Part shown: positions 41,044-49,573 of the stretch, one piece after another | How the letters are laid out: every line of letters begins with the position of its first letter | Numbering within the stretch: position 1 is the first letter of the stretch | NCBI RefSeq assembly: GCF_019711315.1 | Contig: NZ_CP081294.1 | Span: 1,178,001 to 1,242,000, forward strand | Reading direction: 5' to 3' | DNA length: 64,000 nucleotides | DNA from: Qipengyuania gelatinilytica | Lineage (GTDB): Bacteria > Pseudomonadota > Alphaproteobacteria > Sphingomonadales > Sphingomonadaceae | The notes under the pieces: model-generated | Told to the model about the DNA's origin: nothing | Database searches by the model: none | Seen by the model: the letters and a program-made list of their open reading frames with translations, nothing else | Made by a program: the position numbers and the translations under genes

Positions 41044-42201
41044 GTGGCTGACCAGAATATTGTTATCGAAGCTGTCGAAGGCAAGCAGGGGCGCGCCGCC
41101 TTCGTCGACCTCGGGCGCGAATTCGCGGCACGCGTGGAACACAGCGTACCGCAGATCCGCTCCGAACAGCTCGAACTGATCGATCCCGACAAGAACCCCT
41201 TTTTCGGCCATGCCAGTGTCCAGCTGTTCCTGGCGAAGCGCGGCGGCAAGCCGGTGGGCCGGATTGCAGCGCATATCGACCGCCTCGCGCTCGAATTGCC
41301 CAGGGAACAGGGCATGGGCACGGGCACCGGCATGTTCGGCTACTTCGACGCAGAAGACGAGGCCGTGGCGCACGCACTGCTCGCACAGGCCGAGGAGTGG
41401 CTCCGCGAGCAGGGAATGACCCGCGTCATCGGCCCGATTTCCCTGTCGATCTGGGAAGAGCCGGGCCTGCTGGTCAAGGGCCACGACCATTCCCCGATGA
41501 TCATGATGGGCCACGACCCTGCCAAGTACCAGGCCATGATCGAAGGCGCAGGTTACTCACACGCCAAGAGCCTGCTGACCTACGATCTCGACATCAGCAA
41601 CCCGTTTCCGCGTATCGTGCAGCGGATCGTCCAGTCGGGCGAACGCAACGAGCGCATTCACGTCAGACAGGTCGACAAGTCGCGCTGGGCGGAGGAAATC
41701 CGCACGGTGCTGGAAATCCTCAACGATGCCTGGTCGACCAACTGGGGCTTCGTGCCCTTCACCGAAGCCGAGATCGCCTATGCGGCCAAGAAGCTGAAGC
41801 CGGTGGTGAGGCCCGAACTCAACATGATTGCCGAGCTCGATGGTCGACCTGTCGCCTTCATGGTGGTGCTGCCCGATCTCAACCGCGTGCTGAAGAAGGT
41901 CCGCGGCAAGCTGTTCCCCTTCGGCTGGTTCCACCTGCTGCGGGCGCTGCGCAAGCCCACCGGGCTCGACATGCGGGTCCCGCTGATGGGCGTACTCAAG
42001 GAATTCCAGAGCTCGCGCCTCGCCAGCCAGCTTGCCTTCATGATGATCAGCAAGATCCGCGATAGCGCGACCGGCATACACGGTTCGCAGAGGGCCGAAA
42101 TCGGCTGGATCCTCGATGACAACAAGGGGATGGTCGCCATCGCCGACGCCATCGAAAGCTCCATCAACCGCGAATACGTGATCTACGAAAAGCAGCTTTG
42201 A
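41044..42201 (+). CDS. GNAT-fold acyltransferase-like protein
   Basis: A 385-aa protein of the YghO-like/duplicated-GNAT type: an N-terminal half (FFGHASVQLFLAKRGGKPVG, RIAAHIDR) and a C-terminal half (LNMIAELDGRPVAFMVVLPD). RVIGPISLSIWEEPGLLVKG and GWILDDNKGMVAIADAIESS are conserved blocks. No precise activity is assigned; such proteins are often linked to lipid or peptidyl acyl transfer. The start is GTG 41044, preceded by AGAGGA. Confidence 0.8.
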   Translation: MADQNIVIEAVEGKQGRAAFVDLGREFAARVEHSVPQIRSEQLELIDPDKNPFFGHASVQLFLAKRGGKPVGRIAAHIDRLALELPREQGMGTGTGMFGYFDAEDEAVAHALLAQAEEWLREQGMTRVIGPISLSIWEEPGLLVKGHDHSPMIMMGHDPAKYQAMIEGAGYSHAKSLLTYDLDISNPFPRIVQRIVQSGERNERIHVRQVDKSRWAEEIRTVLEILNDAWSTNWGFVPFTEAEIAYAAKKLKPVVRPELNMIAELDGRPVAFMVVLPDLNRVLKKVRGKLFPFGWFHLLRALRKPTGLDMRVPLMGVLKEFQSSRLASQLAFMMISKIRDSATGIHGSQRAEIGWILDDNKGMVAIADAIESSINREYVIYEKQL

Positions 42202-42339
42202 GCCTGCCCGCCGGCGCATTCGTGGCGCCGCGGCAACACCGGGCTGCACAATCGCATCACACGGGAACCGCAAGGCCCCGAGCGCCGTTCAGTTCTGGGG
42301 AGCCGCGATGGGGCGGCATTCCGGTATTCACGGATCACC

Positions 42340-42777
42340 ATGAAGCGCAGCGGCAATAAAAAAGCAGCGAAAAAGCTGCCCCCTCACGTCCTCGTGGTGG
42401 AAGACGATGCCATCCTCTCGATGACCATCGAAAATGCGCTCGACGATGCGGGCGTGGGCAAGATCGAGCTTTGCGCGAGCACCGAAACCGCGCTGGAGGC
42501 ACTCCGCCGCAAGCGACCCGATGCGATCGTGCTCGATGTGCACCTGTCCGACCGGGACGACGGCTGGGCGATTGCAGAACTGCTGCGCACGCTCGGGCCC
42601 GACGGACCGCGGATCATATTCTCGACCGGATCGCCCGAAGACATTCCGGAAGAGATCGTGGCCCTGGGTTGCGTGCTGGAAAAGCCGTACGACCCTGCGG
42701 ACCTCGTAGAGCTACTCGGCAGGCCCGAGCGCACCGGCATTTTCTCGCGCCTGCGCGGCGCCCTCACAGCCAAGTAA
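42340..42777 (+). CDS. Single-domain response regulator
   Basis: A 145-aa stand-alone receiver. The acidic pair is in VLVVEDDAIL, phospho-acceptor D66 in IVLDVHLSD, Thr in FSTGSP and Lys in LEKPYDPADL. A short basic N-terminal extension precedes it. There is no output domain. It lies beside the general stress genes and may act as a phosphate sink or modulator for HWE kinases, a role known for similar receivers in other alphaproteobacteria; that is inference here. Confidence 0.88.
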   Translation: MKRSGNKKAAKKLPPHVLVVEDDAILSMTIENALDDAGVGKIELCASTETALEALRRKRPDAIVLDVHLSDRDDGWAIAELLRTLGPDGPRIIFSTGSPEDIPEEIVALGCVLEKPYDPADLVELLGRPERTGIFSRLRGALTAK

Positions 42778-42860
42778 ATTCGCCAAGGCCCAGTGCCGAT
42801 CCGCCTGAAGCGGGGGCCTTCCCTGCGCCCGGCAGACACGGCGTGTGGCCATACAAGAAA

Positions 42861-42893
42861 AAAGGCCTCCGCTCTCTAGGAGCGAAGGCCTTT
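42861..42893. terminator. Bidirectional Rho-independent terminator
   Basis: AAAGGCCTCCGCTC (42861-42874) pairs with GAGCGAAGGCCTTT (42880-42893) with one mismatch; A-rich and T-rich flanks serve both strands. It lies between the receiver gene and the convergent Crp/Fnr gene. Confidence 0.85.
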
Positions 42894-43016
42894 CGGGATC
42901 GTATCACCAGCCGCTTGGACGGGAGGGGGGGTCTCGGCGGTGACATAAGCTAAATGACCCAGCAGGAATGGGGTTCCCCGATCAGATCAATTTTTTTTGA
43001 AAGGCTATTTTGCGCC

Positions 43017-43763
43017 CTAGATATACGGACGTGTACTGCGACCGCTGCGGTCGAAACCCGAATAATCCGACGCCTTTTCAAGGTCGGGCACGCACAATTC
43101 GCGCGCGCTCCATTCGACCAGGCCTTCGCGGTCGAGCGCTCGGATAGTGCGATTTGTGTGGACGAGCGAGAGGCCCAGCATGTCGGCGATCTGCGACTGG
43201 GTGACGGGTATCGACAGCGTGTTTCCTTCATCGGCTACCCCCGTCGCAAGCGCACGGTCGAGAAGCCAGGTGGCAAGATAGACGACCCGCTCCTTCGCGC
43301 TGCGCTGGCCGAGCGAGACGATGTGGCCTTCAAGCTCGGTCTCCTCCTTCGCTGCCAACCACGTAATATCGTAGCCGAGGCGCGGGTGCTCCTTGATCAG
43401 CGATGTGAAATCGGCCCGCGGGAAAACGCACAGGCGGGCCGGGATCAGTGCCTCGACCGTGTGGCTCGCCGGTTCGTCGAAAGCGCCCTGAAGTCCGACG
43501 AGATCCCCCGGAAACATGAAGTTCACGATCTGGCGCCTGCCATCTTCCAGCGAAAGGTAACGGATCAGCACGCCTTCGAGTACGGTATAGAGAGAGCGCG
43601 CATGATCGCCCTCGCAAAGCACGGTGTCGCCACGCTCGCAGCGGACCTCGCCGTCCTTGAAATTGTTCATATATGCCCGTTGCCGATCCTCCAGCGGGCG
43701 CAAGCCGCGGCAATCCTGGAGCGGGCATTTCAGGCAATTATAAGGATCGGAGACTTCAAACAC
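43017..43763 (-). CDS. Crp/Fnr-family transcriptional regulator
   Basis: A 248-aa regulator with a cyclic-nucleotide-binding-like beta-barrel (LCEGDHARSLYTVLEGVLIR; FMFPGDLVGLQGAF) and a C-terminal HTH (VTQSQIADMLGLSLVHTNRT, IRALDREGLV). Near the N-terminus NCLKCPLQDCRG gives three closely spaced cysteines, as in some Fnr proteins that bind an iron-sulfur cluster, but the spacing is not the classical one. GTG 43763 is preferred. A longer frame to a TTG at 43913 would run across the EcfG promoter of phyR and a 13-bp tandem duplication (43801-43826). It is divergent from phyR. Confidence 0.85.
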   Translation of the reverse strand: MFEVSDPYNCLKCPLQDCRGLRPLEDRQRAYMNNFKDGEVRCERGDTVLCEGDHARSLYTVLEGVLIRYLSLEDGRRQIVNFMFPGDLVGLQGAFDEPASHTVEALIPARLCVFPRADFTSLIKEHPRLGYDITWLAAKEETELEGHIVSLGQRSAKERVVYLATWLLDRALATGVADEGNTLSIPVTQSQIADMLGLSLVHTNRTIRALDREGLVEWSARELCVPDLEKASDYSGFDRSGRSTRPYI

Positions 43764-43876
43764 CGCAGCACCCCCATGTGTGGCGAAATCCAGTTCTCGC
43801 CGGAGCGTTTCGTCGGAGCGTTTCGTCGGAGCAAATATGTCTTTTGTCAAATCGCGGCAATCTGCCAGTAGCTTAC

Positions 43877-43901
43877 GGAACCTAACTCGCGCACGGGCGT
43901 T
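43877..43901 (+). promoter_or_regulatory. EcfG-type (sigma stress) promoter of phyR
   Basis: GGAAC at 43877-43881, a 17-base spacer, and GTT at 43899-43901 match the established EcfG consensus GGAAC-N16/17-(C)GTT. The GTT ends 29 bases before the phyR ATG. Confidence 0.9.
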
Positions 43902-43930
43902 CTCCACGCGCAAACCACGGAAGGGGTTAT

Positions 43931-44722
43931 ATGTCGCTTGGTGACCAGATTGCTAAAAACCTGCCTTACTTGCGCCGCTATGCGCGCGCGCTGACCGGAT
44001 CGCAGGCAACCGGAGATGCCTTCGTTCGCGCCACCCTCGAGGCAGCGCTGGCGGATGAACAGCTCAAGTCTTCGCTCGAAGGTGGCCGCGTGCCGCTGTA
44101 TCGCGCTTTCAACAAGGTATGGGCCAGTGCCTATCTCGATGTGAGCGACGAGGGCGAAAGCGGCAGCCACGAAGGCGCCGCCCAGAACCGTTTGAAGTCC
44201 ATCACTCCGCTCAACCGCCAGGCCCTGCTTTTGACCACGCTGGAAGATTTCAGCGTCGAGCAGGCCGGAGAGATCATGGATCTAGAGGCCGAGGAAGTCG
44301 AACGCCTCGTGCAGGAAGCGGTCGGCGAAATCGACCGCGAAAGCTCGACCAGCGTGCTGATCATCGAAGACGAGCCGCTCATCTCGATGCAGCTCGAAGA
44401 CCTCGTGACCTCCCTCGGCCATGAAGTCTGCGGTACCGCTGCAACGCGCACACAGGCGCAGGAAGTCGTCGCCGAGAAGACACCGGGCCTCGTGCTCGCG
44501 GATATTCAGCTCGCCGATGGCTCTTCGGGACTCGATGCGGTCGACGACATCCTTGCGATCGATAGCGTGCCGGTGATCTTCATTACCGCTTATCCCGAAC
44601 GCCTGCTGACCGGCGACCGTCCCGAGCCGACCTATCTCGTGACGAAGCCGTTCCAGGAACAGACAGTGCGCGCGGCGATCAGCCAGGCCCTGTTCTTCGG
44701 ATCGAGCCGACCGCTCGGCTGA
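43931..44722 (+). CDS. phyR: General stress response regulator PhyR
   Basis: Anti-anti-sigma response regulator of 263 aa. The N-terminal half is a sigma-factor-like domain (SLGDQIAKNLPYLRRYARAL; RQALLLTTLEDFSVEQAGEI). The C-terminal receiver has VLIIEDEPLISMQ, phospho-acceptor D191 in LVLADIQLADG, and VTKPFQEQTV. When phosphorylated, PhyR binds NepR and frees EcfG; this is established in alphaproteobacteria. It has an EcfG promoter, giving positive feedback, and is followed by a strong terminator and the convergent HWE kinase. Confidence 0.97.
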   Translation: MSLGDQIAKNLPYLRRYARALTGSQATGDAFVRATLEAALADEQLKSSLEGGRVPLYRAFNKVWASAYLDVSDEGESGSHEGAAQNRLKSITPLNRQALLLTTLEDFSVEQAGEIMDLEAEEVERLVQEAVGEIDRESSTSVLIIEDEPLISMQLEDLVTSLGHEVCGTAATRTQAQEVVAEKTPGLVLADIQLADGSSGLDAVDDILAIDSVPVIFITAYPERLLTGDRPEPTYLVTKPFQEQTVRAAISQALFFGSSRPLG

Positions 44723-44744
44723 GCAGACGAGAAGTCAAAAGGGG

Positions 44745-44783
44745 AAAGGCCGCCCGGAGACGATCCGGGCGGCCTTTCTTTTT
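44745..44783. terminator. Strong bidirectional terminator
   Basis: A 14-bp perfect stem (44745-44758 with 44764-44777, AAAGGCCGCCCGGA) with a 5-nt loop and T-rich tail lies between phyR and the convergent kinase gene. Confidence 0.9.
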
Positions 44784-44833
44784 GCCTCGAGAATGGGAAG
44801 AAGCTGGGGCAGCGCATGGTAGCCCCGCGCGGT

Positions 44834-46492
44834 TCAGTGCCCCCTGGTGGAAGGGGAGGAGCTGCGCAGTTCGAATTCGCTCGGCTCCCTGACCGGGACC
44901 AGCAAGGAACAACGCACACCTTCGGGATCGAAGTCGAGTTCCACCGGATGGCGCAGCTCGTGCGCAACGATCTTCTCGATCAGGTCGGTGCCGAAACCGC
45001 GCTTTTCAGGCTGTGAAACTTCGGGACCGCCGCTCTCCACCCAATGGATCCGTGCGAGCTTATCGTTCACGAGCAACCAGCGCACCTCGACTTTCCCTCC
45101 GGTGCGACTGAGCGCGCCGTATTTGGCGGCATTCGTCGCCAGTTCGTGGATCGCGAGGCCCAGCGATAGGGCATCGTTCGGCGCCAGCTCGACATCGGGA
45201 CCGCTGATCTCCACCATGTGATCATCGTCATTGGCATAGGGCGCCAACTCGACATGGACGACCGATGCGATCGGCGTGGTACCCCATTCGGAATTGGTCA
45301 AGAGGTCATGCGTCGCCGAAAGTGCACGGATGCGATTGTCGATGCCGGTAGCAAATTCATCCAGCGATTCCGCGCGGCGGCGCGTCAGCGCCACGATCGA
45401 CAGCACATTGGCCAGCGTGTTCTTCACCCGGTGGTTGAGTTCACGGGTTAGCGAATTGCGGATCGAGTTCTGCTCGGCGAACCATTCCAGCGAGCGGCTA
45501 TCTTCCTGTGCCTGTCGGGTCAGCAATCGGGCGACGACCAGCAGGAGGCTGGCGACCGCAAGACCGAACAACAGCGTGATCATGGACAGGGGCGAAAGGA
45601 CGCCGTCACGGCCGGACTGCACCACGAGGACCATCGTCCGATTTGCAAGATCGACCTCACGTTCGACCGTCTCGCCCTCCTCCCTCCAACCTTCCAGTTG
45701 CGCCATCAGCTGACGCTCGTCACCGCGAATATCGTAGAGCCTGATCGAGGCATCTTTCCCTCGCGTGAGGTCGGCGGCCGACGAGAGAAACTGCGACGCG
45801 TTGAACGGGCTGTAGATGAAGCCCTTGAGACTGCGGGACGCACCGAAACCGTCGAAAACAGGCATATAGATGATAAAGCCGGCATCCGAACCGCCGCCTT
45901 CCTGCATCAGCGTGATCCGGCCGGAGGCAGTTGGCCTGACGGTACGGGTTGCTTCGTCCATCGCTTCGCGGCGGACCTCTTCGGAATACATGTCAAATCC
46001 CAGCGCGCGCCTGTTCCGCAGCGTATCGGGCTGGAGATAAAGGATCGGGACGAGTTGCCGGCGCGGTTGCTGTTCGAGCGATGGCGTGATCTTCGTCAGA
46101 CCGACCCGCCCTTCGTTCAGGGCTTGCTCGAACTGGGTGATTTGCGAGGTGCCGATGGCAGGAGCCCAGCCGATACCTTCAGCGCCGCGATAATCCGCGT
46201 CGAGCCGAAGTTCGGAAACGAAGGTACGAAACATTTCTGCCGTGACCTGGTCCTGCGCCCCGAACAGGGCGGCACCGGCGCGGAGAAATGACGAGTTCGA
46301 ATAGGCGCGCCGTTCGATAGCCGCGGCCATCGTAATCGCCTGGCGGTTGAGTTCGGCAGTATCGCGGACTCGCTCGCCGCGCTCGATCGAAAAGACAGCC
46401 AGGACGGTGATCGCCGCGATAAGCGCAAAAATGGCAAGCGGCGCGGCGCGCGGATATTCCACGAGCCATCGCTTGCGCTTCCCCCTAGCCAT
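44834..46492 (-). CDS. CHASE-domain HWE-family sensor histidine kinase (probable PhyR kinase)
   Basis: Membrane sensor kinase of 552 aa. TM1 (about residues 14-36), a periplasmic CHASE domain (about 60-285; GAEGIGWAPAIG, ALGFDMYSEEVRREAM), TM2 (LSMITLLFGLAVASLLLVVA), then a HisKA_2/HWE kinase with ELNHRVKNTLANVLS (phosphorylated His) and an ATPase domain (HELATNAAKYGAL; KRGFGTDLIEKIV). HWE kinases beside phyR (PhyK/PhyT type) phosphorylate PhyR. The CHASE domain suggests sensing of an extracytoplasmic ligand. The start is ATG 46492, with about 220 bp to nepR. Confidence 0.92.
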   Translation of the reverse strand: MARGKRKRWLVEYPRAAPLAIFALIAAITVLAVFSIERGERVRDTAELNRQAITMAAAIERRAYSNSSFLRAGAALFGAQDQVTAEMFRTFVSELRLDADYRGAEGIGWAPAIGTSQITQFEQALNEGRVGLTKITPSLEQQPRRQLVPILYLQPDTLRNRRALGFDMYSEEVRREAMDEATRTVRPTASGRITLMQEGGGSDAGFIIYMPVFDGFGASRSLKGFIYSPFNASQFLSSAADLTRGKDASIRLYDIRGDERQLMAQLEGWREEGETVEREVDLANRTMVLVVQSGRDGVLSPLSMITLLFGLAVASLLLVVARLLTRQAQEDSRSLEWFAEQNSIRNSLTRELNHRVKNTLANVLSIVALTRRRAESLDEFATGIDNRIRALSATHDLLTNSEWGTTPIASVVHVELAPYANDDDHMVEISGPDVELAPNDALSLGLAIHELATNAAKYGALSRTGGKVEVRWLLVNDKLARIHWVESGGPEVSQPEKRGFGTDLIEKIVAHELRHPVELDFDPEGVRCSLLVPVREPSEFELRSSSPSTRGH

Positions 46493-46600
46493 GAGAATGG
46501 TTTCGACCAGTGTGTTAACTCACTAGAACTGCCTGTGTGCGCCTACTATCCTCAGGTGCGCAGATTGTTCCACGGCTGCCAAGTCTTTTGCATCGAGAAT

Positions 46601-46625
46601 GGAACGTAATCGCCCCGGTTGCGTT
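46601..46625 (+). promoter_or_regulatory. EcfG-type promoter of nepR-ecfG
   Basis: GGAAC at 46601-46605, a 17-base spacer and GTT at 46623-46625 match the EcfG consensus exactly. This allows EcfG to activate its own operon. Confidence 0.9.
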
Positions 46626-46714
46626 CAGCGTGCACATGGGATCGAACACCGGGGGCTATATCGTGCATCGCGCGCGAGGCCTCCTCCGGAATGGCAAGGA
46701 CGTTACCAAAAGCG

Positions 46715-46900
46715 ATGAACGCTTCGAAAACTTCAGAAAATCAGCCCGAGAAGGGCTCCGACGACGCGAAAATCCCGCGTCGCAAGGAAGCGCAGCCCGA
46801 ATGGGCCAATGGCCTGCGCAAGCTGTATGATTCGGTGGTAGAAGAACCTCTGCCGGACACCTTCAAGGATCTACTCTCGCAACTGGATGCCAAGGACTGA
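46715..46900 (+). CDS. nepR: Anti-sigma factor NepR
   Basis: A 61-aa anti-sigma factor that holds EcfG inactive until phospho-PhyR displaces it. The conserved C-terminal part is WANGLRKLYDSVVEEPLPDT followed by FKDLLSQL. The N-terminus is short and charged. ATG 46715 is chosen; an in-frame ATG at 46691 is possible. The stop overlaps the ecfG start (TGATG), the usual coupling. Confidence 0.92.
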   Translation: MNASKTSENQPEKGSDDAKIPRRKEAQPEWANGLRKLYDSVVEEPLPDTFKDLLSQLDAKD

Positions 46901-47508
46901 TGGGGGCTACGGAACGGACGGCTTCCGAAAAGGCCGACTTCAAACGCGAACTCACCGAGGTGGTGCCGCACCTCCGCGCATTCGCCCGCGGGCTTTGCGG
47001 CCGCGCCGACATGGCCGACGATCTGGTGCAGGAAACCCTGCTCAAGGCATGGGCCGCGCAGGAACGCTTCCAGCCGGGCACCAGCATGCGTGCATGGACC
47101 TTCGTGATCCTTCGCAACGCCTATCTCACCGACATGCGCCGCAATCGCTTTCGCGGCGAGTATGACGAGACCGTCGCCGAGCGCGTCCTGACCGCTCCTG
47201 CCGGGCAGGAAGAACCGATTCACCTGTCGGATATGCACCGTGCGCTGCTGACGCTGCCTCCCGAGCGCCGCGAAGCCTTGCTGCTCGTCGGGGCAGGCGG
47301 GTTCTCCTACGAGGAAGCCGCGAATATCTGCGGCTGCGCAGTCGGCACCATCAAGAGCCGAGTGGGCCGCGCCCGCTCAGCTCTCAACACGATGCTTGCC
47401 GACGGCTCGATCCCCAAGCGCTCTATCGATGACGACACTGCCCACCGCGCCATTCTCGAGGAGCTCGACGATGTGGCGGCCGGCCAGGGCGTAGCGGCGC
47501 GCAGTTGA
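46900..47508 (+). CDS. ecfG: RNA polymerase sigma factor EcfG
   Basis: The ECF sigma factor for the general stress response, 202 aa. Region 2 (HLRAFARGLCGRADMADDLV, QETLLKAWAAQERF) and region 4 (LLTLPPERREALLLVGAGGF, SYEEAANICGCAVGTIKSRV) are intact. The C-terminal tail (KRSIDDDTAHRAILEELDDV) is typical of EcfG. It recognises the GGAAC-N17-GTT sites seen before phyR and nepR. Coupled to nepR. Confidence 0.96.
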   Translation: MGATERTASEKADFKRELTEVVPHLRAFARGLCGRADMADDLVQETLLKAWAAQERFQPGTSMRAWTFVILRNAYLTDMRRNRFRGEYDETVAERVLTAPAGQEEPIHLSDMHRALLTLPPERREALLLVGAGGFSYEEAANICGCAVGTIKSRVGRARSALNTMLADGSIPKRSIDDDTAHRAILEELDDVAAGQGVAARS

Positions 47509-47551
47509 GGGTTCTTGCCCTCGCCCTGACATCGCGGCACACAAGGAAGCG

Positions 47552-48730
47552 ATGAGCGACGGCGATCAGATCAGCGACGGCACCGCCAGCGAACCGGCCC
47601 CTGCGGTTCGCGGACGGCGCCTTGCGTTCGCCGAACAGGAACTGCGCCTGATTTCGGCCCTGGTGGTACTGATCGGGCTCGGATTGTTCTTCGCCCTGCC
47701 CTTCGTTCTTTCGATCGGTTCGGTCGTGTTCCTGCCGGTGGTCACGGCAATCATCCTGACCGTCATCCTCTCGCCCCTCGCCGACAGGCTCAATGGCTGG
47801 GGCTTTCCCAACCTCCTGGCATCGCTGACCTCACTGTTGTTCTTCTTCGCCATCCTGTTGCTGGCGCTCGCGCTGATCCTGCAACCGGCGGTGACATTGT
47901 TCGACGAACTGCCGACCATGGTGCAGAACGTGGCCGACCGGTTTACCGAATTGCGCAACCGTTTCGCGTGGATCGGGCAGATGAACGACCAGCTCGCCGA
48001 CCTCATGAGCCGCGGCGAGGAACGCGAAGTCGTCGTGGCGACGCCCAGCCTGCTGGAAGAACTCGCCTTCGCCACACCGAGCTTCGTGATCGAGACGATC
48101 CTTACCCTGCTCATGACATTCTTCATGATCGAAGCGCGTGTCCGCCTGCGCCAGCGCCTGCTGTTCGGGCGCACCAGCTTCGGCACAAGCATCAAGGCCG
48201 CGCGCGTGCTGCGCGAGGTGCAGGATCGCGTCGCGGCCTATATCCTGACCGTCGGCCTCATCAATCTCGGCGTTGGTGTGATCGTCGCGCTGGGTGCGTG
48301 GGCGCTGGGTGTCGACGCGCCGATCATGTGGGGCGGTCTGGCCGCGATCCTCAATTTCCTGCCCTATATCGGCCCGACGCTCATGATCGCGCTGCTCGCG
48401 CTGTTCGGTATCGCGACGACGGAAACCATCTTCATCGGCCTGATCCCAGCGGCGGCCTATCTCGGGCTCCATACGATCGAGGCCAATGTCATCACGCCGT
48501 CGATCCTCGGCGCGCGCTTCACCATGAACCCGGTGATGATCCTGATCGCGCTGTCCTATTTCACCTGGATCTGGGGCATTTTCGGCGCGCTGCTGTCGGT
48601 GCCGATCCTGCTGATGCTGACGGCACTGTTCGACCATGTCGGACGGCCCAACCTCGTCGGCTTCATCTTCGGCGAGCCGCTGTTCGCCAACAACGTCCTG
48701 GAGATGTCGCAAGATAACCCCGATACGTAA
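47552..48730 (+). CDS. AI-2E family transporter (TqsA/PerM-like)
   Basis: A 392-aa inner-membrane protein with about eight segments: FALPFVLSIGSVVFLPVVTA; FLPYIGPTLMIALLALFGIA; and the conserved GLHTIEANVITPSILGARFT block. Family members export autoinducer-2 or act as ion/solute antiporters; actual substrates are mostly unknown. It lies 43 bp after ecfG and could be part of the stress regulon by read-through. Confidence 0.92.
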   Translation: MSDGDQISDGTASEPAPAVRGRRLAFAEQELRLISALVVLIGLGLFFALPFVLSIGSVVFLPVVTAIILTVILSPLADRLNGWGFPNLLASLTSLLFFFAILLLALALILQPAVTLFDELPTMVQNVADRFTELRNRFAWIGQMNDQLADLMSRGEEREVVVATPSLLEELAFATPSFVIETILTLLMTFFMIEARVRLRQRLLFGRTSFGTSIKAARVLREVQDRVAAYILTVGLINLGVGVIVALGAWALGVDAPIMWGGLAAILNFLPYIGPTLMIALLALFGIATTETIFIGLIPAAAYLGLHTIEANVITPSILGARFTMNPVMILIALSYFTWIWGIFGALLSVPILLMLTALFDHVGRPNLVGFIFGEPLFANNVLEMSQDNPDT

Positions 48731-48767
48731 AAGGCCCGCAGCGCAGGAGCGCGGCGGGCCTTCTTTA
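48729..48767. terminator. Bidirectional terminator
   Basis: AAGGCCCGC (from 48731) pairs with GCGGGCCTT (ending 48762), with an additional inner AGCGC/GCGCG pairing, and is followed by CTTTACC. It separates the transporter and the convergent SOD gene. Confidence 0.85.
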
Positions 48768-48787
48768 CCTACCGATGGCGGCAGTTA

Positions 48788-49399
48788 TCAGCAGGGATAG
48801 GTCCATGCCGTGCCGCGAACGAGGTTTTCGCTCGCGAAGCTCCAGTTGAGCTTGCCATTGACCGCGTCGAGATAGGCAGGACGCGCGTTCTGGTGGTCGA
48901 GGTAATAGGCATGTTCCCAGAGGTCGATGACCAGCAGCGGGTTCACGCCGTCCTGGTCGGCCAGCGTATCGCCGTCATGCGTTTCCTCGATGGTGAGCTT
49001 GCCATCCTTGACCGCAAGCCAGACCCAGCCGCTGGCGAAATGGCCGGCGCCGCGTTCAGCGAGCTTGCTCTTGAGATTGTCGACCGAACCGAAAGCATCG
49101 TCGATCATGCTCTTGAGTTCGTCCGAAGCCGCAGTTTCTTCCGCAGCCATCGAGTGCCAGTAGAAACCGTGGTTCCAGCTCTGCGCCGAGTTGTTGAACA
49201 GCCCCTGGTTGCTGCCGCGCGCCGAAGCGATCACTTCTTCAAGGCTTTTGCCGGCAAGGTCGGTGCCTTCGATCGCGGCATTGGTCTTGTCGATATAGGC
49301 CTTGTGGTGCTTGCCGTGATGGAAGCTCAGCGTTTTTGCGGACACGGCCGGTTCCAGCGCCGTGTCGTCGTAAGGAAGGTCGATCAGCTCAAAAGCCAT
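48788..49399 (-). CDS. sodB: Superoxide dismutase (Fe/Mn type, probably Fe)
   Basis: Detoxifies superoxide in the cytoplasm; 203 aa. Metal ligands are visible: the first His in LSFHHGKHHKAYIDK, the second in SWNHGFYWHSM, and Asp and His in IDLWEHAYYLD. The NSAQSWNHGFYW and GSGW-like (ASGWVWLAV) features suit Fe-SOD of alphaproteobacteria. It ends NLVRGTAWTYPC. Stands alone, divergent from glmM. Metal preference cannot be fixed by eye. Confidence 0.96.
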   Translation of the reverse strand: MAFELIDLPYDDTALEPAVSAKTLSFHHGKHHKAYIDKTNAAIEGTDLAGKSLEEVIASARGSNQGLFNNSAQSWNHGFYWHSMAAEETAASDELKSMIDDAFGSVDNLKSKLAERGAGHFASGWVWLAVKDGKLTIEETHDGDTLADQDGVNPLLVIDLWEHAYYLDHQNARPAYLDAVNGKLNWSFASENLVRGTAWTYPC

Positions 49400-49573
49400 G
49401 CGAATTGTCCCCTCTTGGGTTGGTGTGAATATAATTCCGTTGCGACCCTAACGCACCAGAGCGCGCGAAGTTGCACTAAGCTGCGGCGAAAGGAACGGAA
49501 AGGGGGGTGAGCAGTCTTTTCTTCGTGACTTTTCCGCGTCAGAAGGGCGCCGCAGACAGACAAGGGGATCCGG

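Noticed and set aside
43801..43826. Tandem 13-bp duplication (CGGAGCGTTTCGT twice) as a binding-site array
   Set aside because: Only two copies plus a partial third, in the likely untranslated leader of the Crp/Fnr gene; a simple slippage duplication is enough to explain it.
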